A stretch of DNA of 63,754 nucleotides, from NCBI GenBank assembly GCA_902778105.1, contig CACYWN010000020.1, positions 1 through 63,754 on the forward strand, in the 5' to 3' direction. A model generated the notes under the pieces. That model made no database searches. It was not told where the DNA came from and was given only the letters and a program-made list of their open reading frames with translations. The stretch is from an uncultured Bacteroidia bacterium (GTDB taxonomy: Bacteria > Bacteroidota > Bacteroidia > Bacteroidales > UBA932). Positions within the stretch are counted from its first letter, which is position 1, and each line of letters opens with the position of its first letter. A program made the translations under genes and the position numbers. This document shows, one piece after another, positions 1 through 9,500 of the stretch.

Positions 1-465
1 AAGGAGAAAGAGCGCACCAAGTTCCGCAAGGGCAACATCGGCTTTGTGTTCCAGAGCTTCAACCTCATTGATGAACTCAATGTGTATGAGAACATTGAGA
101 TGCCGCTTCGCTATCTGAACATCAGCGCTGCCGAGCGGAAGCAGAAGGTCACGGAAATCATGAAGCGCATGGCCATCAGCCACCGCGCCCAGCACTTCCC
201 GCAGCAGCTCTCCGGCGGTCAGCAGCAACGCGTGGCCATCGCCCGTGCCGTCGTGGCAGGTCCCAAGTTGATCCTCGCCGATGAGCCCACCGGTAACCTC
301 GACTCCAAGAACGGCAAGGAAGTGATGGACCTGCTGAAAGAACTCAACGCCGAGGGCACGACCATCGTGATGGTGACCCACTCCCAGAAGGATGCTGCGC
401 AGGCTCAAAGGACCATCGACCTCTTCGACGGCCAGATCGTCTCCGACGTTAAAAACGAACTATAA
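1..465 (+). CDS. ABC transporter ATP-binding protein (LolD/MacB type), 5' end outside window
   Basis: This is the C-terminal 154 residues of a nucleotide-binding subunit; the reading frame is already open at base 1, so the Walker A part lies upstream. Visible motifs in order are the Q-loop (FVFQSFNL), the signature [14 protein letters not shown], Walker [14 protein letters not shown] and the H-loop in [14 protein letters not shown] is typical of the lipoprotein-export/macrolide-efflux class that works with FtsX-like permeases. The stop codon overlaps the permease start by one base (TAATG), so the two genes are translationally coupled and almost certainly form one transporter. The substrate cannot be read from the sequence. 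Confidence 0.93.
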   Translation, partial: KEKERTKFRKGNIGFVFQSFNLIDELNVYENIEMPLRYLNISAAERKQKVTEIMKRMAISHRAQHFPQQLSGGQQQRVAIARAVVAGPKLILADEPTGNLDSKNGKEVMDLLKELNAEGTTIVMVTHSQKDAAQAQRTIDLFDGQIVSDVKNEL

Positions 466-2804
466 TGAAATCCTACCTCAAATTCCTCTCCCGCAACAAG
501 CTTTACACCGCTATCGAGTTCATCGGACTGGCGGTGAGCCTGGCGTTCGTGATCCTGATCGGGTCGTATGTGCGGCAGCAACAGAAGGCCGCCCACGGCT
601 ATCCTGAATGGAAGAAGACCTATCTTGTCGGTACCACCTATGGTTCCGTAGAGATGGGGCCCAGAACCGGTTTGGCCGGGCTGTTGAAGGAGAATGTTCC
701 TGAGATCGATAAAGCTGCTGTCTATTCGTATCTGGGAATCGAGGGAAAGGTGGGAGATGTCCCTATCCATAACGGGATGATCGCCGGAGTCAATGCGGAT
801 TTCCTGGATATGTTCCCGATTCAGTGGGTATCCGGAAATCCGGACGAACTCCTGGAGTCGAATACCGTGGCCGTCAAGGAGCGGTTCGCCCGGGAGATGT
901 TCCCTGGAGAAGATGTCATCGGCAAAGTATGGGAGTATGAAGAGGAGGCAAGTACCGTTGTCGCCGTTTTCCGGGACTTCGGATCTCCGATTTTCCGTGA
1001 TGACGAACTAGTTCTCCTGGAGGTCAGAGAAAATGGCGAGTTGATACGGGGATATACCGGAGGCACCACCTGCTTCGTCCGGAGCGATGAGTCTGAGGAC
1101 AAACTCATGGCCGATATCGACGCCGTCCTGGAAAACCATCTCAGGATGACATGGGGGCGCGACGAAACGAGGGCGATGAAAAACGGATCCATCGAGCGGA
1201 TGGACCGCCTGTATTTCTCGGATTTGAACGGCGGGAACCAAGTCTTCCTGAAGGGCAACAAGTCTCTTCTGAAGATGCTGTCGGCTGTAGTGCTGCTGCT
1301 CCTGCTGTCCGCCATCTTCAATTACATCAATTTAAGTTCGGCGTTGGCAGGACGCCGCGTGAAGGAGATGGGTATGCGAAGTGTCTTGGGCGCATCCAGG
1401 GAACAGATCGTGTGGAACTACCTCAAGGAGTCCCTCGTCTTCACTGCCGTCTGTACGGTGGTAGCGGTCCTTCTGGCCTATGCATTCCAGCCAGTCTTTA
1501 CGCATTATGTCGATGCCCATGTTTCCTATTCCCCCGTTTCCGTCCCGTTTGCCTGGCATTGGGATTTCGGAACAATCACTATGGTCATCGGCCTTACTCT
1601 CCTGATTGGCCTGGTTGCCGGATGGGTTCCCTCCCGCATCGCATCCCGATTCGACGCCATCCGGGTCATCAAGGGTGATTATCGCACGACCTCCAAACGG
1701 ATTCTGTCCAAGGTTTTCATCGTTTTCCAGACGGGTTTGTCTGTCCTGCTGATCGCCTTCTCTCTGGTCATGGAACGGCAATACAGCCATATGATCCACC
1801 GGCCGCTGGGCGCGAATGTTGATGGCCTTTACAATCAGTATCTTGTGCGGGGTACGGGCCATGAAGACGCCTTGAAGGCCTTGCCGTTCGTCTCCGAAAT
1901 GGACCAGACTAATGGCTACCCTGGAGACCCCTATATGACCATATCCATGCAGGATAAAGAGACGGGCGGCATGGTCAGTTTTGCTTTCCTGTACTGCGGT
2001 CCGGAGGCATTCAAGATGTACGGTTTCGAAGTCGTGGAGGATTTCCACGCTCCGAATGGAGAAGGATACTGGCTCTCGGAGTCGGCCTTCCGTAAATTCG
2101 GAACGGATCCCGCCGAACCCAAGATGCCGGAGATCCTGGGCGAGTGGTACCAGGGGACTGTGGCGGGTGTCGTCAAGGATTTCGCGCTGACGGATGCCGC
2201 CCATGTCAACGACGACTTGCTGGGCATCCTCTCCGTATATGACGACCGAGACTCGCCTTATCGGGTTCTTCGTATCGAAGGGGACCACAAAGAAGCAGAG
2301 AAGGAACTCCAGGCGCTTTATAAGCGGTTCAGCATGGAACGGGATGGCTATGAGGGCATCCCTGAACTCAGTGGATTCATGAAGGACCAGTTGGATGCCA
2401 AACTCGGCGAGGCGGAGAATTACATGCGCCTGATCGAACTGTTCATGTTCCTTGCGGTCATGGTCTCGCTGTTGGGCTTGCTGGCCATGTCGGCTCTTTA
2501 CGCGTCCGAGCGCACGCACGACATCGCCGTCCGCAAAGTCTTCGGCAGTACCGTCCGAGGGGAGACCCTCAAATCGGTCGGATCGTATATGGTTCTCGTC
2601 AGCCTTTCCTGCCTGATTGCCGTTCCTGTGGCCGTGTGGCTGGCCGGAAAGTATCTGGAGGACTTTAATTACAGGATATCTGGCTATGGATGGATCTTCG
2701 CCGTGGCGGTTCTCATCACCCTCGCGATCTCCTTCCTCGCCGTCCTATGGCAGAACCTCAAGGCTGCGAAGACCAATCCGGCGGTGGAACTGAAGAAAGA
2801 ATAA
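465..2804 (+). CDS. ABC transporter permease, FtsX/MacB family
   Basis: A 779-residue inner-membrane permease, partner of the ATPase it overlaps. It has the two-repeat layout usual in Bacteroidota: a first membrane helix near residues 15-35, a periplasmic MacB-like domain, an FtsX helix bundle around 270-400, a second periplasmic segment, and a final FtsX bundle from about 650 to the end. The segments GRRVKEMGMRSVLGASREQI and ERTHDIAVRKVFGSTVRGE are the characteristic FtsX cytoplasmic loops (xxRxxELGVRKxxGA type), one per half. These transporters usually move lipoproteins or peptides, or act mechanically across the envelope. No outer-membrane or membrane-fusion partner is seen downstream, since the next gene is on the other strand. 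Confidence 0.92.
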   Translation: MKSYLKFLSRNKLYTAIEFIGLAVSLAFVILIGSYVRQQQKAAHGYPEWKKTYLVGTTYGSVEMGPRTGLAGLLKENVPEIDKAAVYSYLGIEGKVGDVPIHNGMIAGVNADFLDMFPIQWVSGNPDELLESNTVAVKERFAREMFPGEDVIGKVWEYEEEASTVVAVFRDFGSPIFRDDELVLLEVRENGELIRGYTGGTTCFVRSDESEDKLMADIDAVLENHLRMTWGRDETRAMKNGSIERMDRLYFSDLNGGNQVFLKGNKSLLKMLSAVVLLLLLSAIFNYINLSSALAGRRVKEMGMRSVLGASREQIVWNYLKESLVFTAVCTVVAVLLAYAFQPVFTHYVDAHVSYSPVSVPFAWHWDFGTITMVIGLTLLIGLVAGWVPSRIASRFDAIRVIKGDYRTTSKRILSKVFIVFQTGLSVLLIAFSLVMERQYSHMIHRPLGANVDGLYNQYLVRGTGHEDALKALPFVSEMDQTNGYPGDPYMTISMQDKETGGMVSFAFLYCGPEAFKMYGFEVVEDFHAPNGEGYWLSESAFRKFGTDPAEPKMPEILGEWYQGTVAGVVKDFALTDAAHVNDDLLGILSVYDDRDSPYRVLRIEGDHKEAEKELQALYKRFSMERDGYEGIPELSGFMKDQLDAKLGEAENYMRLIELFMFLAVMVSLLGLLAMSALYASERTHDIAVRKVFGSTVRGETLKSVGSYMVLVSLSCLIAVPVAVWLAGKYLEDFNYRISGYGWIFAVAVLITLAISFLAVLWQNLKAAKTNPAVELKKE

Positions 2805-2818
2805 AACCCTCCGTAAGT

Positions 2819-3298
2819 TTACTGTCTCACGACAAGGACCGTGGCCCACACTTCACAACCTTCGCAGCGCCCGACGAAGCCCAGGCGCTCGGTGGTGGTG
2901 GCTTTCACGGAGACGGCATCGACGTCAACGCCGAGGATGGGCGAGAGGGTTTCCCGCATCGACTGGATGTGGGGGGCGAGCTTCGGCCGCTGGAGGGCGA
3001 TGGTCACGTCGACATTGCCTATGCGCCAGCCTTTTTCCCGGAGGAGGTCCACGACCTTTCCGAGAAGAAGTTTGCTGTCAACGCCTTTCCACTCGGGAGA
3101 AGTGTCGGGGAAAAGATGGCCGATATCCCCGAGGGCGAGGGCCCCGAGGAGGGCGTCGCAAAGGGCGTGGATGGCGACGTCGCCGTCCGAATGGGCCACG
3201 AAGCCGGTTTCCGAGGGGATGCGTACCCCACCCAGCCACATAGGCAGCCCTTCCGCGAGGGCGTGCACGTCGTATCCGTTTCCGATCCTGATTTCCAT
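2819..3298 (-). CDS. ispF: 2-C-methyl-D-erythritol 2,4-cyclodiphosphate synthase
   Basis: 159 residues, the normal length for IspF. It converts CDP-ME 2-phosphate to the cyclodiphosphate in the MEP isoprenoid pathway, as a cytosolic trimer with Zn. Metal ligands are visible in GYDVH (Asp10, His12) and in SDGDVAIHAL (His44). DIGHLFPDT and the C-terminal KATTTERLGFVGRCEG segment are also conserved. A perfect -7 box TACCTTTG lies five bases before the ATG, so the transcript may be leaderless. The gene is transcribed toward the ABC permease and ends 14 bases from its stop. Confidence 0.97.
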   Translation of the reverse strand: MEIRIGNGYDVHALAEGLPMWLGGVRIPSETGFVAHSDGDVAIHALCDALLGALALGDIGHLFPDTSPEWKGVDSKLLLGKVVDLLREKGWRIGNVDVTIALQRPKLAPHIQSMRETLSPILGVDVDAVSVKATTTERLGFVGRCEGCEVWATVLVVRQ

Positions 3299-3303
3299 GG
3301 TTA

Positions 3304-3311
3304 CAAAGGTA
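3304..3311 (-). promoter_or_regulatory. -7 box of ispF
   Basis: Reads TACCTTTG on the minus strand, a perfect TAnnTTTG. Only five bases separate it from the ispF ATG, which places the expected transcription start at or next to the start codon. Confidence 0.6.
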
Positions 3312-3329
3312 ACGAAAAAAATCCGAGTC

Positions 3330-4604
3330 CTAGTCCGCCCCCTTGCACAGGTTGGCGAAATAGGACCGGAGGTCGGCCCAGCGGTAGTAAGGGCCCTGTA
3401 CCGGCGTGAGTGCGGGCACGGTCCTCTCTTTTTCGTTATAGAGCATCTTTACCAGGATGTCGTCGCCCTTCCGGTAGAAGACCAGCTGGTAGTTGGACCC
3501 CATCGGAATCATGTCCCCGGAATACCAGTAATAGTGGGCGTCCGTCTGGAGGGCCTTCTTGTCCATGCCGCTGAAACCGATGAGGGTGGCGAAGGGCAGC
3601 AGGGCCGTATCGTGCGTGAAACGAAGGTCTGCCGCCCGGGTGCTTTCCCCGGAGACGGCGGCGTCCGCCTTTTCGACGAAATCCCGTAGGAGCCGCTTTC
3701 CCTGAAGGGCGGTGGAATCGCCGTACAGGAGGGAATTGGCGTTCTGGGTGTAGAATCGGTCGCTTTGGTCCGTCGCGAGGATATACAGCTCATCCAGGGT
3801 GAAATACCGGTACAGGTCCACTTCCCGCTCCATGTCCAGGGTCTCGGTGAAGGATGTGCACACGAAGAGGGTCCGGAGGAAACGGTAGGGAGAAAAATCG
3901 CCCAGGGCCGCTGCTGGGTCCGTGAACAGGGTTCCCAGGATCCGGCCGGGATCCAGGTGCTCCTGCAGGTAGCGGTCGCTGTCCGGCCGGACAGTCGTCT
4001 GGCGCGCCCGGTTCCGGCTGTCCCAATGCATCAGGTAGCGCATGTATTTGTCTCCGGTGTCGGTCCGGATTTCAAGACGGGGATGTTCCCGGCTCACCTC
4101 CAGCAGGAAGTTGGTCATGGACAGGATGCACCGGGGCACGGTGGAGGAGACCGCATCCACTTCCTTTCGCTGCCGGGAGGAAAAAACGGCGGGGAAGCGC
4201 GCCATCATCCGGGCAGCGATCTGCCGGTGCTCCCGGCAACCGCGCTGGGTAAGCATTTCCCACATCCCCTCGGACGCCTCTTTCATCAGGGACACCTCCT
4301 GCAGGAGGCTGCGGCCTTCTTCGGTCAGAAGTCCCTGCTCCCCGGCCTTGGTGAGAAGGTCGGTGACGAGGATGAAGTTTTCGCCCTCTCCCAGGTCGTA
4401 GCGGCTCCCGTGCCGGCCGACATGGCTGATGTAAAAAGGCTTGTACCCTCTGGGGGCGGGCGTGTCGGTGATCACGCCGGGATCGTAACTGTGGTGGACA
4501 CCGTTCGCCAGGTATTTGTCCTGTGCCAGGCGCTCGGGCGTGAGCTGGGCATGGGCGGGGAAAAGGGCGACGACAACGAAAATGAAAGGAAGGAGTTTTT
4601 TCAT
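3330..4604 (-). CDS. Secreted histidine acid phosphatase, MINPP/phytase-like
   Basis: 424 residues with a clear Sec signal peptide (MKKLLPFIFVVVALFPAHAQ). The clade-2 histidine phosphatase signature RHGSRY (His65 would be the phosphohistidine) follows ISHVG, and the proton-donor HD dipeptide appears near the C-terminus in RFTHDTALLP (His331, Asp332). RHGSRY and the overall length resemble bacterial multiple inositol polyphosphate phosphatases, so release of phosphate from inositol phosphates in the periplasm is the best guess. Other phosphomonoesters cannot be excluded. It is a single gene: the susC region starts divergently about 200 bp away and ispF lies 31 bp downstream on the same strand with its own -7 box. 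Confidence 0.82.
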   Translation of the reverse strand: MKKLLPFIFVVVALFPAHAQLTPERLAQDKYLANGVHHSYDPGVITDTPAPRGYKPFYISHVGRHGSRYDLGEGENFILVTDLLTKAGEQGLLTEEGRSLLQEVSLMKEASEGMWEMLTQRGCREHRQIAARMMARFPAVFSSRQRKEVDAVSSTVPRCILSMTNFLLEVSREHPRLEIRTDTGDKYMRYLMHWDSRNRARQTTVRPDSDRYLQEHLDPGRILGTLFTDPAAALGDFSPYRFLRTLFVCTSFTETLDMEREVDLYRYFTLDELYILATDQSDRFYTQNANSLLYGDSTALQGKRLLRDFVEKADAAVSGESTRAADLRFTHDTALLPFATLIGFSGMDKKALQTDAHYYWYSGDMIPMGSNYQLVFYRKGDDILVKMLYNEKERTVPALTPVQGPYYRWADLRSYFANLCKGAD

Positions 4605-4645
4605 CGCGATGCAGATTCAATCATGGTCAAGGGTGATTCGCGGTC

Positions 4646-4653
4646 TAAAGGTA
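4646..4653 (-). promoter_or_regulatory. Possible -7 box of the histidine phosphatase gene
   Basis: Minus strand reads TACCTTTA, one base from TAnnTTTG, about 41 bases upstream of the ATG. Apart from this and the susC promoter I see nothing in the 207-bp divergent gap. Confidence 0.35.
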
Positions 4654-4739
4654 CGCAAACTTTGTTTTAATCGCCAGCCTGAATCGGATGATTTTGCCTT
4701 TTTTGAACAAAAGTGAAAGGGAAATGGATTTTTGTTCTA

Positions 4740-4768
4740 TTGATTTCATCCGTAAATGATGACCTTTG
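4740..4768 (+). promoter_or_regulatory. Promoter of the susC-susD operon
   Basis: TTG at 4740-4742 lies 18 bases before GACCTTTG at 4761-4768, a one-mismatch -7 box. The ATG at 4812 is 43 bases further on. Confidence 0.45.
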
Positions 4769-4811
4769 TGACAGATCAACCAGACATCCTTATTTTAACA
4801 AATCATCTGTT

Positions 4812-7793
4812 ATGAAAAGCTTTTTACCTTTCTTTCTCTCCCTCGCTTTGCTGACGGCGGCACTTCCTGCCGCTGCGCAGGTAACGGTGAGGGGAACCGT
4901 CACCGACGAAACGGGCCAGGGCGTCGTCGCCGCCGGTGTCGTGGAAGCGGGGACGACGAACGGCGTCGTCACGGACGGGCGCGGACAGTATGTCCTCACT
5001 GTAAAGGGACCGGATTCCGTGTTGGAATTCTCCTGCGTCGGTTATGAAACCCAGCGTGTCCCCGTCGGACGGAACGGCGTTGTCAATGTCGTCCTCGCCG
5101 AATCCGCCACCTTCCTGGAGGAAACCGTGGTCATCGGCTACGGTACCCAGCGGAAGGGTGACGTCACCAGCGCGGTCACCAGCGTCAAGGCCGAAGACTT
5201 CAATGCCGGCCAGATGCTGGATGCCGGCGACCTGATCCAGGGCAAGGTGGCGGGCCTGACCGTCACCAACGGCAGCGGCGACCCGAGCGCAACGTCCACC
5301 ATCCGCCTGCGCGGCGTCATTTCGATGGAAGGCAGCCAGACACCGCTTGTCCTCGTGGACGGCATCGAAGGAAGCCTGTCCACGGTCGCTCCCGAGAGCA
5401 TCGAAAGCATCGATGTCCTGAAGGATGCCTCCGCAGCGGCCATCTATGGCACCCGCGGTGCAAACGGCGTGATCATCATCACGACGAAGAACGGCCGTCG
5501 TGACGGCCGTGTCACCACGACCTATTCCGGTTACGCCAGCCTCTCCAATTTCGCGAAGATGTACGATTTCATGGGGGTCGATGACATCAAGGCCGGCCAT
5601 ACGGACCTCACCGATGGCGGCACCTCCACCGACTGGCTCAAGGAAATCTCCCGCACCGCATTCTCCCACAACCACAACGTGAACATCAGCGGCGGCCTGG
5701 AGAACACTTCCTTCTACGCCGACTTTACCTTCCGCGACACGGAAGGCACCATCATCGACACCTACCGCAAGAGCCTCAATCTCAACGCAGGTGTCTCCCA
5801 GTGGCTGTTCAACGACATCCTCAAGATCGGCTTCGACATCCAGTCCCGCCAGACCCAGAGCGACATCGTAAGCTCTTCGTCGGCCTACCACCAGGCCATT
5901 CTCCGCAACCCTACGGAACCCGTGTACAAGGATGACGGCTCCTTCTTCGAGAACTTCAGCGCCACCAACTACTACAATCCCGTGGCGATGATCAAGGGCC
6001 GGGAAGGCAGTTACAAGAACCAGCAGACCCGTCTTACCGGCAACATCACCCTGGAGCCTGTCAAGGGCTGGCAGACCAACCTGAAACTGGCCATGGTGAA
6101 TTCCAACGGTGTCACCGACACTTTCCGGAACGAGTACGATTACGGCAATATCAACTACGGCTACACGGGACAGGCCACCCTGAGCCACGGCGGTTCCCAG
6201 CAGAAACTCCTGGAACTCACGACACGCTATGACAAGGTGCTCGGCAAGCACCGCCTGAACGCCCTGGCCGGTTACAGCTGGCAGTACGACGACTACAAGA
6301 GTTTCAGCGCCTACAACCGGGATTTCCCGAACTATTTCTTCGGAACCGACAACCTGGGCCTGGGCCGCGCGCTCAAGGAAGGAAACGCCACCATGAGCTC
6401 CTACCGCGAAGACAGCAAGCTGATTGGCTTCTTCGGCCGTATCAGCTATGGTTACGACAATCGCTACAACGTGCTGGTCTCCTTCCGCCGGGAGGGTTCC
6501 TCCAAGTTCGGTGAGAACAACAAGTGGGGTAACTTCCCCTCCGTTTCCGCCGGCTGGAACATCCACAACGAGGATTTCATGCACAACGTGACCTGGATCA
6601 GCGAACTCAAGCTCCGCGCCGGCTTCGGTATCACCGGCGTCATTCCCGAGTCCTCCTACATGTCCCTCACCCGATACGACTATGATGGTTACTATTTCTC
6701 CGAAGGGAAATGGCTGCCCGGCATGTCTATCGCTTCCAACCCCAACCCGGACCTGAAGTGGGAGAAATCCCAGGAATATAACGTAGGTCTGGACGCCCAG
6801 TTCCTGGGCGGCCGCCTGGGCTTCACGCTCGACCTGTACCGGAAGACGACCAGCGACATGCTCTACTGGTACAACGTGCCCACTCCCCCGAACCTGTATG
6901 ACCAGACGCTGGCCAACGTGGGCGTGATGACCAACTCCGGTGTCGAGCTGGCCATCAACACGACGCCTGTGAAGACCCGCGACTTCCAGTGGGACATGGA
7001 CTTCACCTTCTCCCACAACTCCAACAAGCTGGTGAACCTCTCCAACGACCTGTACGAGACCGATAACTACCAGTACAACAGTGGTTTCGGTAACATCTCT
7101 TCGGCCCGCACGCACCGGCTGGAGCCCGGACAGCGGGTAGACCTCTGGTACGGTCCCAAGGCTGTCGGCATCTCCGCTGACGGCAAATGGATGATTGAGA
7201 ACGTGGAGACCGGCGAGGCCGAGGAATATGTCCCGGCCATGGACAACAACGACACCTACTGCCAGGTCCTGGGCCATGCCCTTCCCGACCTGTACATGGG
7301 CATGAACCACCGCCTCCGCTACAAGGGCTTCGATCTGGGCCTGCAGTTCACCGGCCAGTTCGGCTTCCAGATCCTGAACGAGGGACGGGTGGAATATGAA
7401 AGCTACTACTACACCCAGTACAACCACTTGAAGTCCCTCCTGGTTGCTCCTTTCGCCGACGGCAACGTACTGTCCCGCAACATGAACTCCAAGCAGTGGA
7501 CCAGCGCCCACCTGGAGAAGGGCGACTTCCTGAAACTCAAGAACGCCAGCTTCGGTTATACCTTCAACCTGAAGGACAACCCCTATCTGACAGCCGCCCG
7601 CCTGTATGTAGCCGCCACCAATCTGTTCACCATCACCCGGTACTCCGGCCTGGATCCTGAACTGTCCAACGCGGACCTCTGGTACTTCGGCCATGAGTCT
7701 TCCACCAATTATCCGCCGGTGCGTACGCTCACCGTCGGCGTGAACCTGAAGTTTGGAAAAGCCTCCAGTTACCCGCAGCGTATGTATCGTTAA
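4812..7793 (+). CDS. SusC/RagA-type TonB-dependent outer-membrane receptor
   Basis: 993 residues from the chosen ATG at 4812, which starts directly with a signal peptide (MKSFLPFFLSLALLTAALPA). An in-frame ATG 33 codons upstream is rejected because it precedes the promoter. After the signal come a CarboxypepD-regulatory-like domain (VTVRGTVTDETGQG, residues about 23-95), a TonB-box-like stretch EETVVIGYGTQRK, the plug domain with LVDGIEG and the SusC signature DASAAAIYGTRGANGVIIITT, then a beta-barrel rich in aromatics. The family imports glycans or peptides together with a SusD lipoprotein, encoded here three bases downstream. The protein runs about a dozen residues beyond the usual barrel-end GVNLKF. 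The substrate cannot be deduced, because no hydrolase follows within the cluster. Confidence 0.96.
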   Translation: MKSFLPFFLSLALLTAALPAAAQVTVRGTVTDETGQGVVAAGVVEAGTTNGVVTDGRGQYVLTVKGPDSVLEFSCVGYETQRVPVGRNGVVNVVLAESATFLEETVVIGYGTQRKGDVTSAVTSVKAEDFNAGQMLDAGDLIQGKVAGLTVTNGSGDPSATSTIRLRGVISMEGSQTPLVLVDGIEGSLSTVAPESIESIDVLKDASAAAIYGTRGANGVIIITTKNGRRDGRVTTTYSGYASLSNFAKMYDFMGVDDIKAGHTDLTDGGTSTDWLKEISRTAFSHNHNVNISGGLENTSFYADFTFRDTEGTIIDTYRKSLNLNAGVSQWLFNDILKIGFDIQSRQTQSDIVSSSSAYHQAILRNPTEPVYKDDGSFFENFSATNYYNPVAMIKGREGSYKNQQTRLTGNITLEPVKGWQTNLKLAMVNSNGVTDTFRNEYDYGNINYGYTGQATLSHGGSQQKLLELTTRYDKVLGKHRLNALAGYSWQYDDYKSFSAYNRDFPNYFFGTDNLGLGRALKEGNATMSSYREDSKLIGFFGRISYGYDNRYNVLVSFRREGSSKFGENNKWGNFPSVSAGWNIHNEDFMHNVTWISELKLRAGFGITGVIPESSYMSLTRYDYDGYYFSEGKWLPGMSIASNPNPDLKWEKSQEYNVGLDAQFLGGRLGFTLDLYRKTTSDMLYWYNVPTPPNLYDQTLANVGVMTNSGVELAINTTPVKTRDFQWDMDFTFSHNSNKLVNLSNDLYETDNYQYNSGFGNISSARTHRLEPGQRVDLWYGPKAVGISADGKWMIENVETGEAEEYVPAMDNNDTYCQVLGHALPDLYMGMNHRLRYKGFDLGLQFTGQFGFQILNEGRVEYESYYYTQYNHLKSLLVAPFADGNVLSRNMNSKQWTSAHLEKGDFLKLKNASFGYTFNLKDNPYLTAARLYVAATNLFTITRYSGLDPELSNADLWYFGHESSTNYPPVRTLTVGVNLKFGKASSYPQRMYR

Positions 7794-7808
7794 TAAATGC
7801 GTCAAGCC

Positions 7809-9458
7809 ATGAAAAAGATTCTCTATACCATCCTTGCCGCGGCGGCGGTCCTTTCCTCCGCCTGTACCAATCTGGACGAAACCATCTACAGCCAGATCGC
7901 GGCCGAGAAATACGAATTCACCGATGACGACATCCAGGCCATGCTCGCATCCGTCTATGACTATGTCCACCAGGTCTATGCCTCCTTCAACGGGATGGGA
8001 GACCTGGAGGAATCCACCGATATGTGGTGCGTTCCTTCCCGCCTGGGAATCGGCTGGGGCAAGTATTACATCCTGCTCCACAAACATACGTTCAACAACA
8101 GCATCAGCCACTGCGCCGGTTTCTTCTCCGCCGCCTATTCCGCGATTTCCGAATGCAACCGGATGATGGAGATGGACGCAATCAAGCAGAATGCCGTAAC
8201 ATTCAATCAGTTGCGCTTCTTCCGGGCGTTGATGTACTATAACCTGTTCGACAATTTCCGCAATATCGGCCTGGACACCTCCTATATTCACGAAGACGGC
8301 TGGATGCCCACCCAGGTCGCTCCGCAGGTGACCTACGATTTCATCATGGACGAACTGAACGCCATCAAGGGCAAGTGCGGCGCTGACAACGGCTTCGGCG
8401 TGGTGAACGACTACTGCGTGAACATGCTGCTCGCGAAGATGTACCTTAACCACAATGCCTGGTTCAATGACGAGAGCGACCAGTCCTACTACCAGAAGGC
8501 GCTGGATGAAGTGGAAGAGGTGATTGCTTCAGGCAAGTATTCCCTGGCCGCCAATTACCTGGACAACTTCAAGGCTGACATCTCTTCCAGCCCCGAGGTC
8601 ATCCTCGCCTTCCCGTTCGAATATCCTTATTCCTACGGCCTCGGCTGGGCCAGCCTCTGGCTGGCCAATTCCAACCGAAAGACCTATGGATACACCAGTT
8701 GGGCAACCTCCGGTGCCGGCGCCATTCCGCAGTTCATCCATACCTATGACGAGGATGACCAGCGTCTGACCGACACTTGGTTCTGGGGCCAGCAGTATGA
8801 CCAGCAGGGCAAGGAAATCGAAGGCTGCAACTACACCATCGAGTTTGGCAGCATCGACGGAGCCTATGAGTTCGAAGGCGCCCGCTGCCACAAATACGAG
8901 ATCGGAAACGGCCCCGTGGGCACCTACTCCACCGACCTTCCGGTGTTCCGCTATGCCGACGCCCTCATGATCAAGGCCGAGTGCCTGCTTCGCCTGGGCA
9001 AGAATGAAGATGAGGCCGCCGAGCTGGTCAGTCAGGTCCGCGCCCGCAACTTCACTTCGGCGCCCGAGAAGGCTACCGTTACCGCCGCCCAGCTCAAGGG
9101 AGGCAGCTGCTATGACTACGGCCTGCGCTACAACCTGAACATCCAGGACGATCCCGCCAAGACCGAAGCCGGCCAGAAGAACGAATGGGTAATCACCCAC
9201 GAGGGCGGCGACGACATTATCCTCGGCGGACTCCTGGACGAGCTTGGCTGGGAATTCATGGGGGAATGGCACCGTCGTCAGGACCTCATCCGATTCAAGA
9301 TGACCAACGGTCAGAGCGTCTGGAACGGCAAGTCCTGGTTCTGCAAGCCGCGCGTTGAGACCATCGACAACGTGGATGACAATATCTTCCCGTTCCGCGC
9401 CGCGACCCTGGAAGCCAACCCTTGGCTCACCCAGAACCCCATCCGGGACGTCAAGTAG
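7809..9458 (+). CDS. SusD/RagB-family nutrient-binding lipoprotein
   Basis: 549 residues beginning with a lipoprotein signal MKKILYTILAAAAVLSSACT (lipobox SSAC, Cys21 or close). An in-frame ATG four codons upstream at 7797 is possible but gives a poorer signal peptide. The body has the family layout: an N-terminal TPR-like helical half (FNQLRFFRALMYYNLFDNF) and a C-terminal half with the usual FRYADALMIKAECLLRLGK and HRRQDLIRF segments. It caps the SusC barrel as the lid that captures the ligand at the cell surface. The genes are adjacent and presumably one transcription unit, followed 42 bases later by the regulator. Confidence 0.95.
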   Translation: MKKILYTILAAAAVLSSACTNLDETIYSQIAAEKYEFTDDDIQAMLASVYDYVHQVYASFNGMGDLEESTDMWCVPSRLGIGWGKYYILLHKHTFNNSISHCAGFFSAAYSAISECNRMMEMDAIKQNAVTFNQLRFFRALMYYNLFDNFRNIGLDTSYIHEDGWMPTQVAPQVTYDFIMDELNAIKGKCGADNGFGVVNDYCVNMLLAKMYLNHNAWFNDESDQSYYQKALDEVEEVIASGKYSLAANYLDNFKADISSSPEVILAFPFEYPYSYGLGWASLWLANSNRKTYGYTSWATSGAGAIPQFIHTYDEDDQRLTDTWFWGQQYDQQGKEIEGCNYTIEFGSIDGAYEFEGARCHKYEIGNGPVGTYSTDLPVFRYADALMIKAECLLRLGKNEDEAAELVSQVRARNFTSAPEKATVTAAQLKGGSCYDYGLRYNLNIQDDPAKTEAGQKNEWVITHEGGDDIILGGLLDELGWEFMGEWHRRQDLIRFKMTNGQSVWNGKSWFCKPRVETIDNVDDNIFPFRAATLEANPWLTQNPIRDVK

Positions 9459-9500
9459 GCAGTATGGCAGTATCCGCTCATGGGGAGGGGGCCTGACATC

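Noticed and set aside
4824-8453. A 1209-codon open frame on the minus strand opposite susC and susD
   Set aside because: It is a shadow of the GC-rich third positions of susC: no promoter, no recognisable domain, and Val/Gly/Ala-biased composition, while the plus strand encodes a clear SusC.
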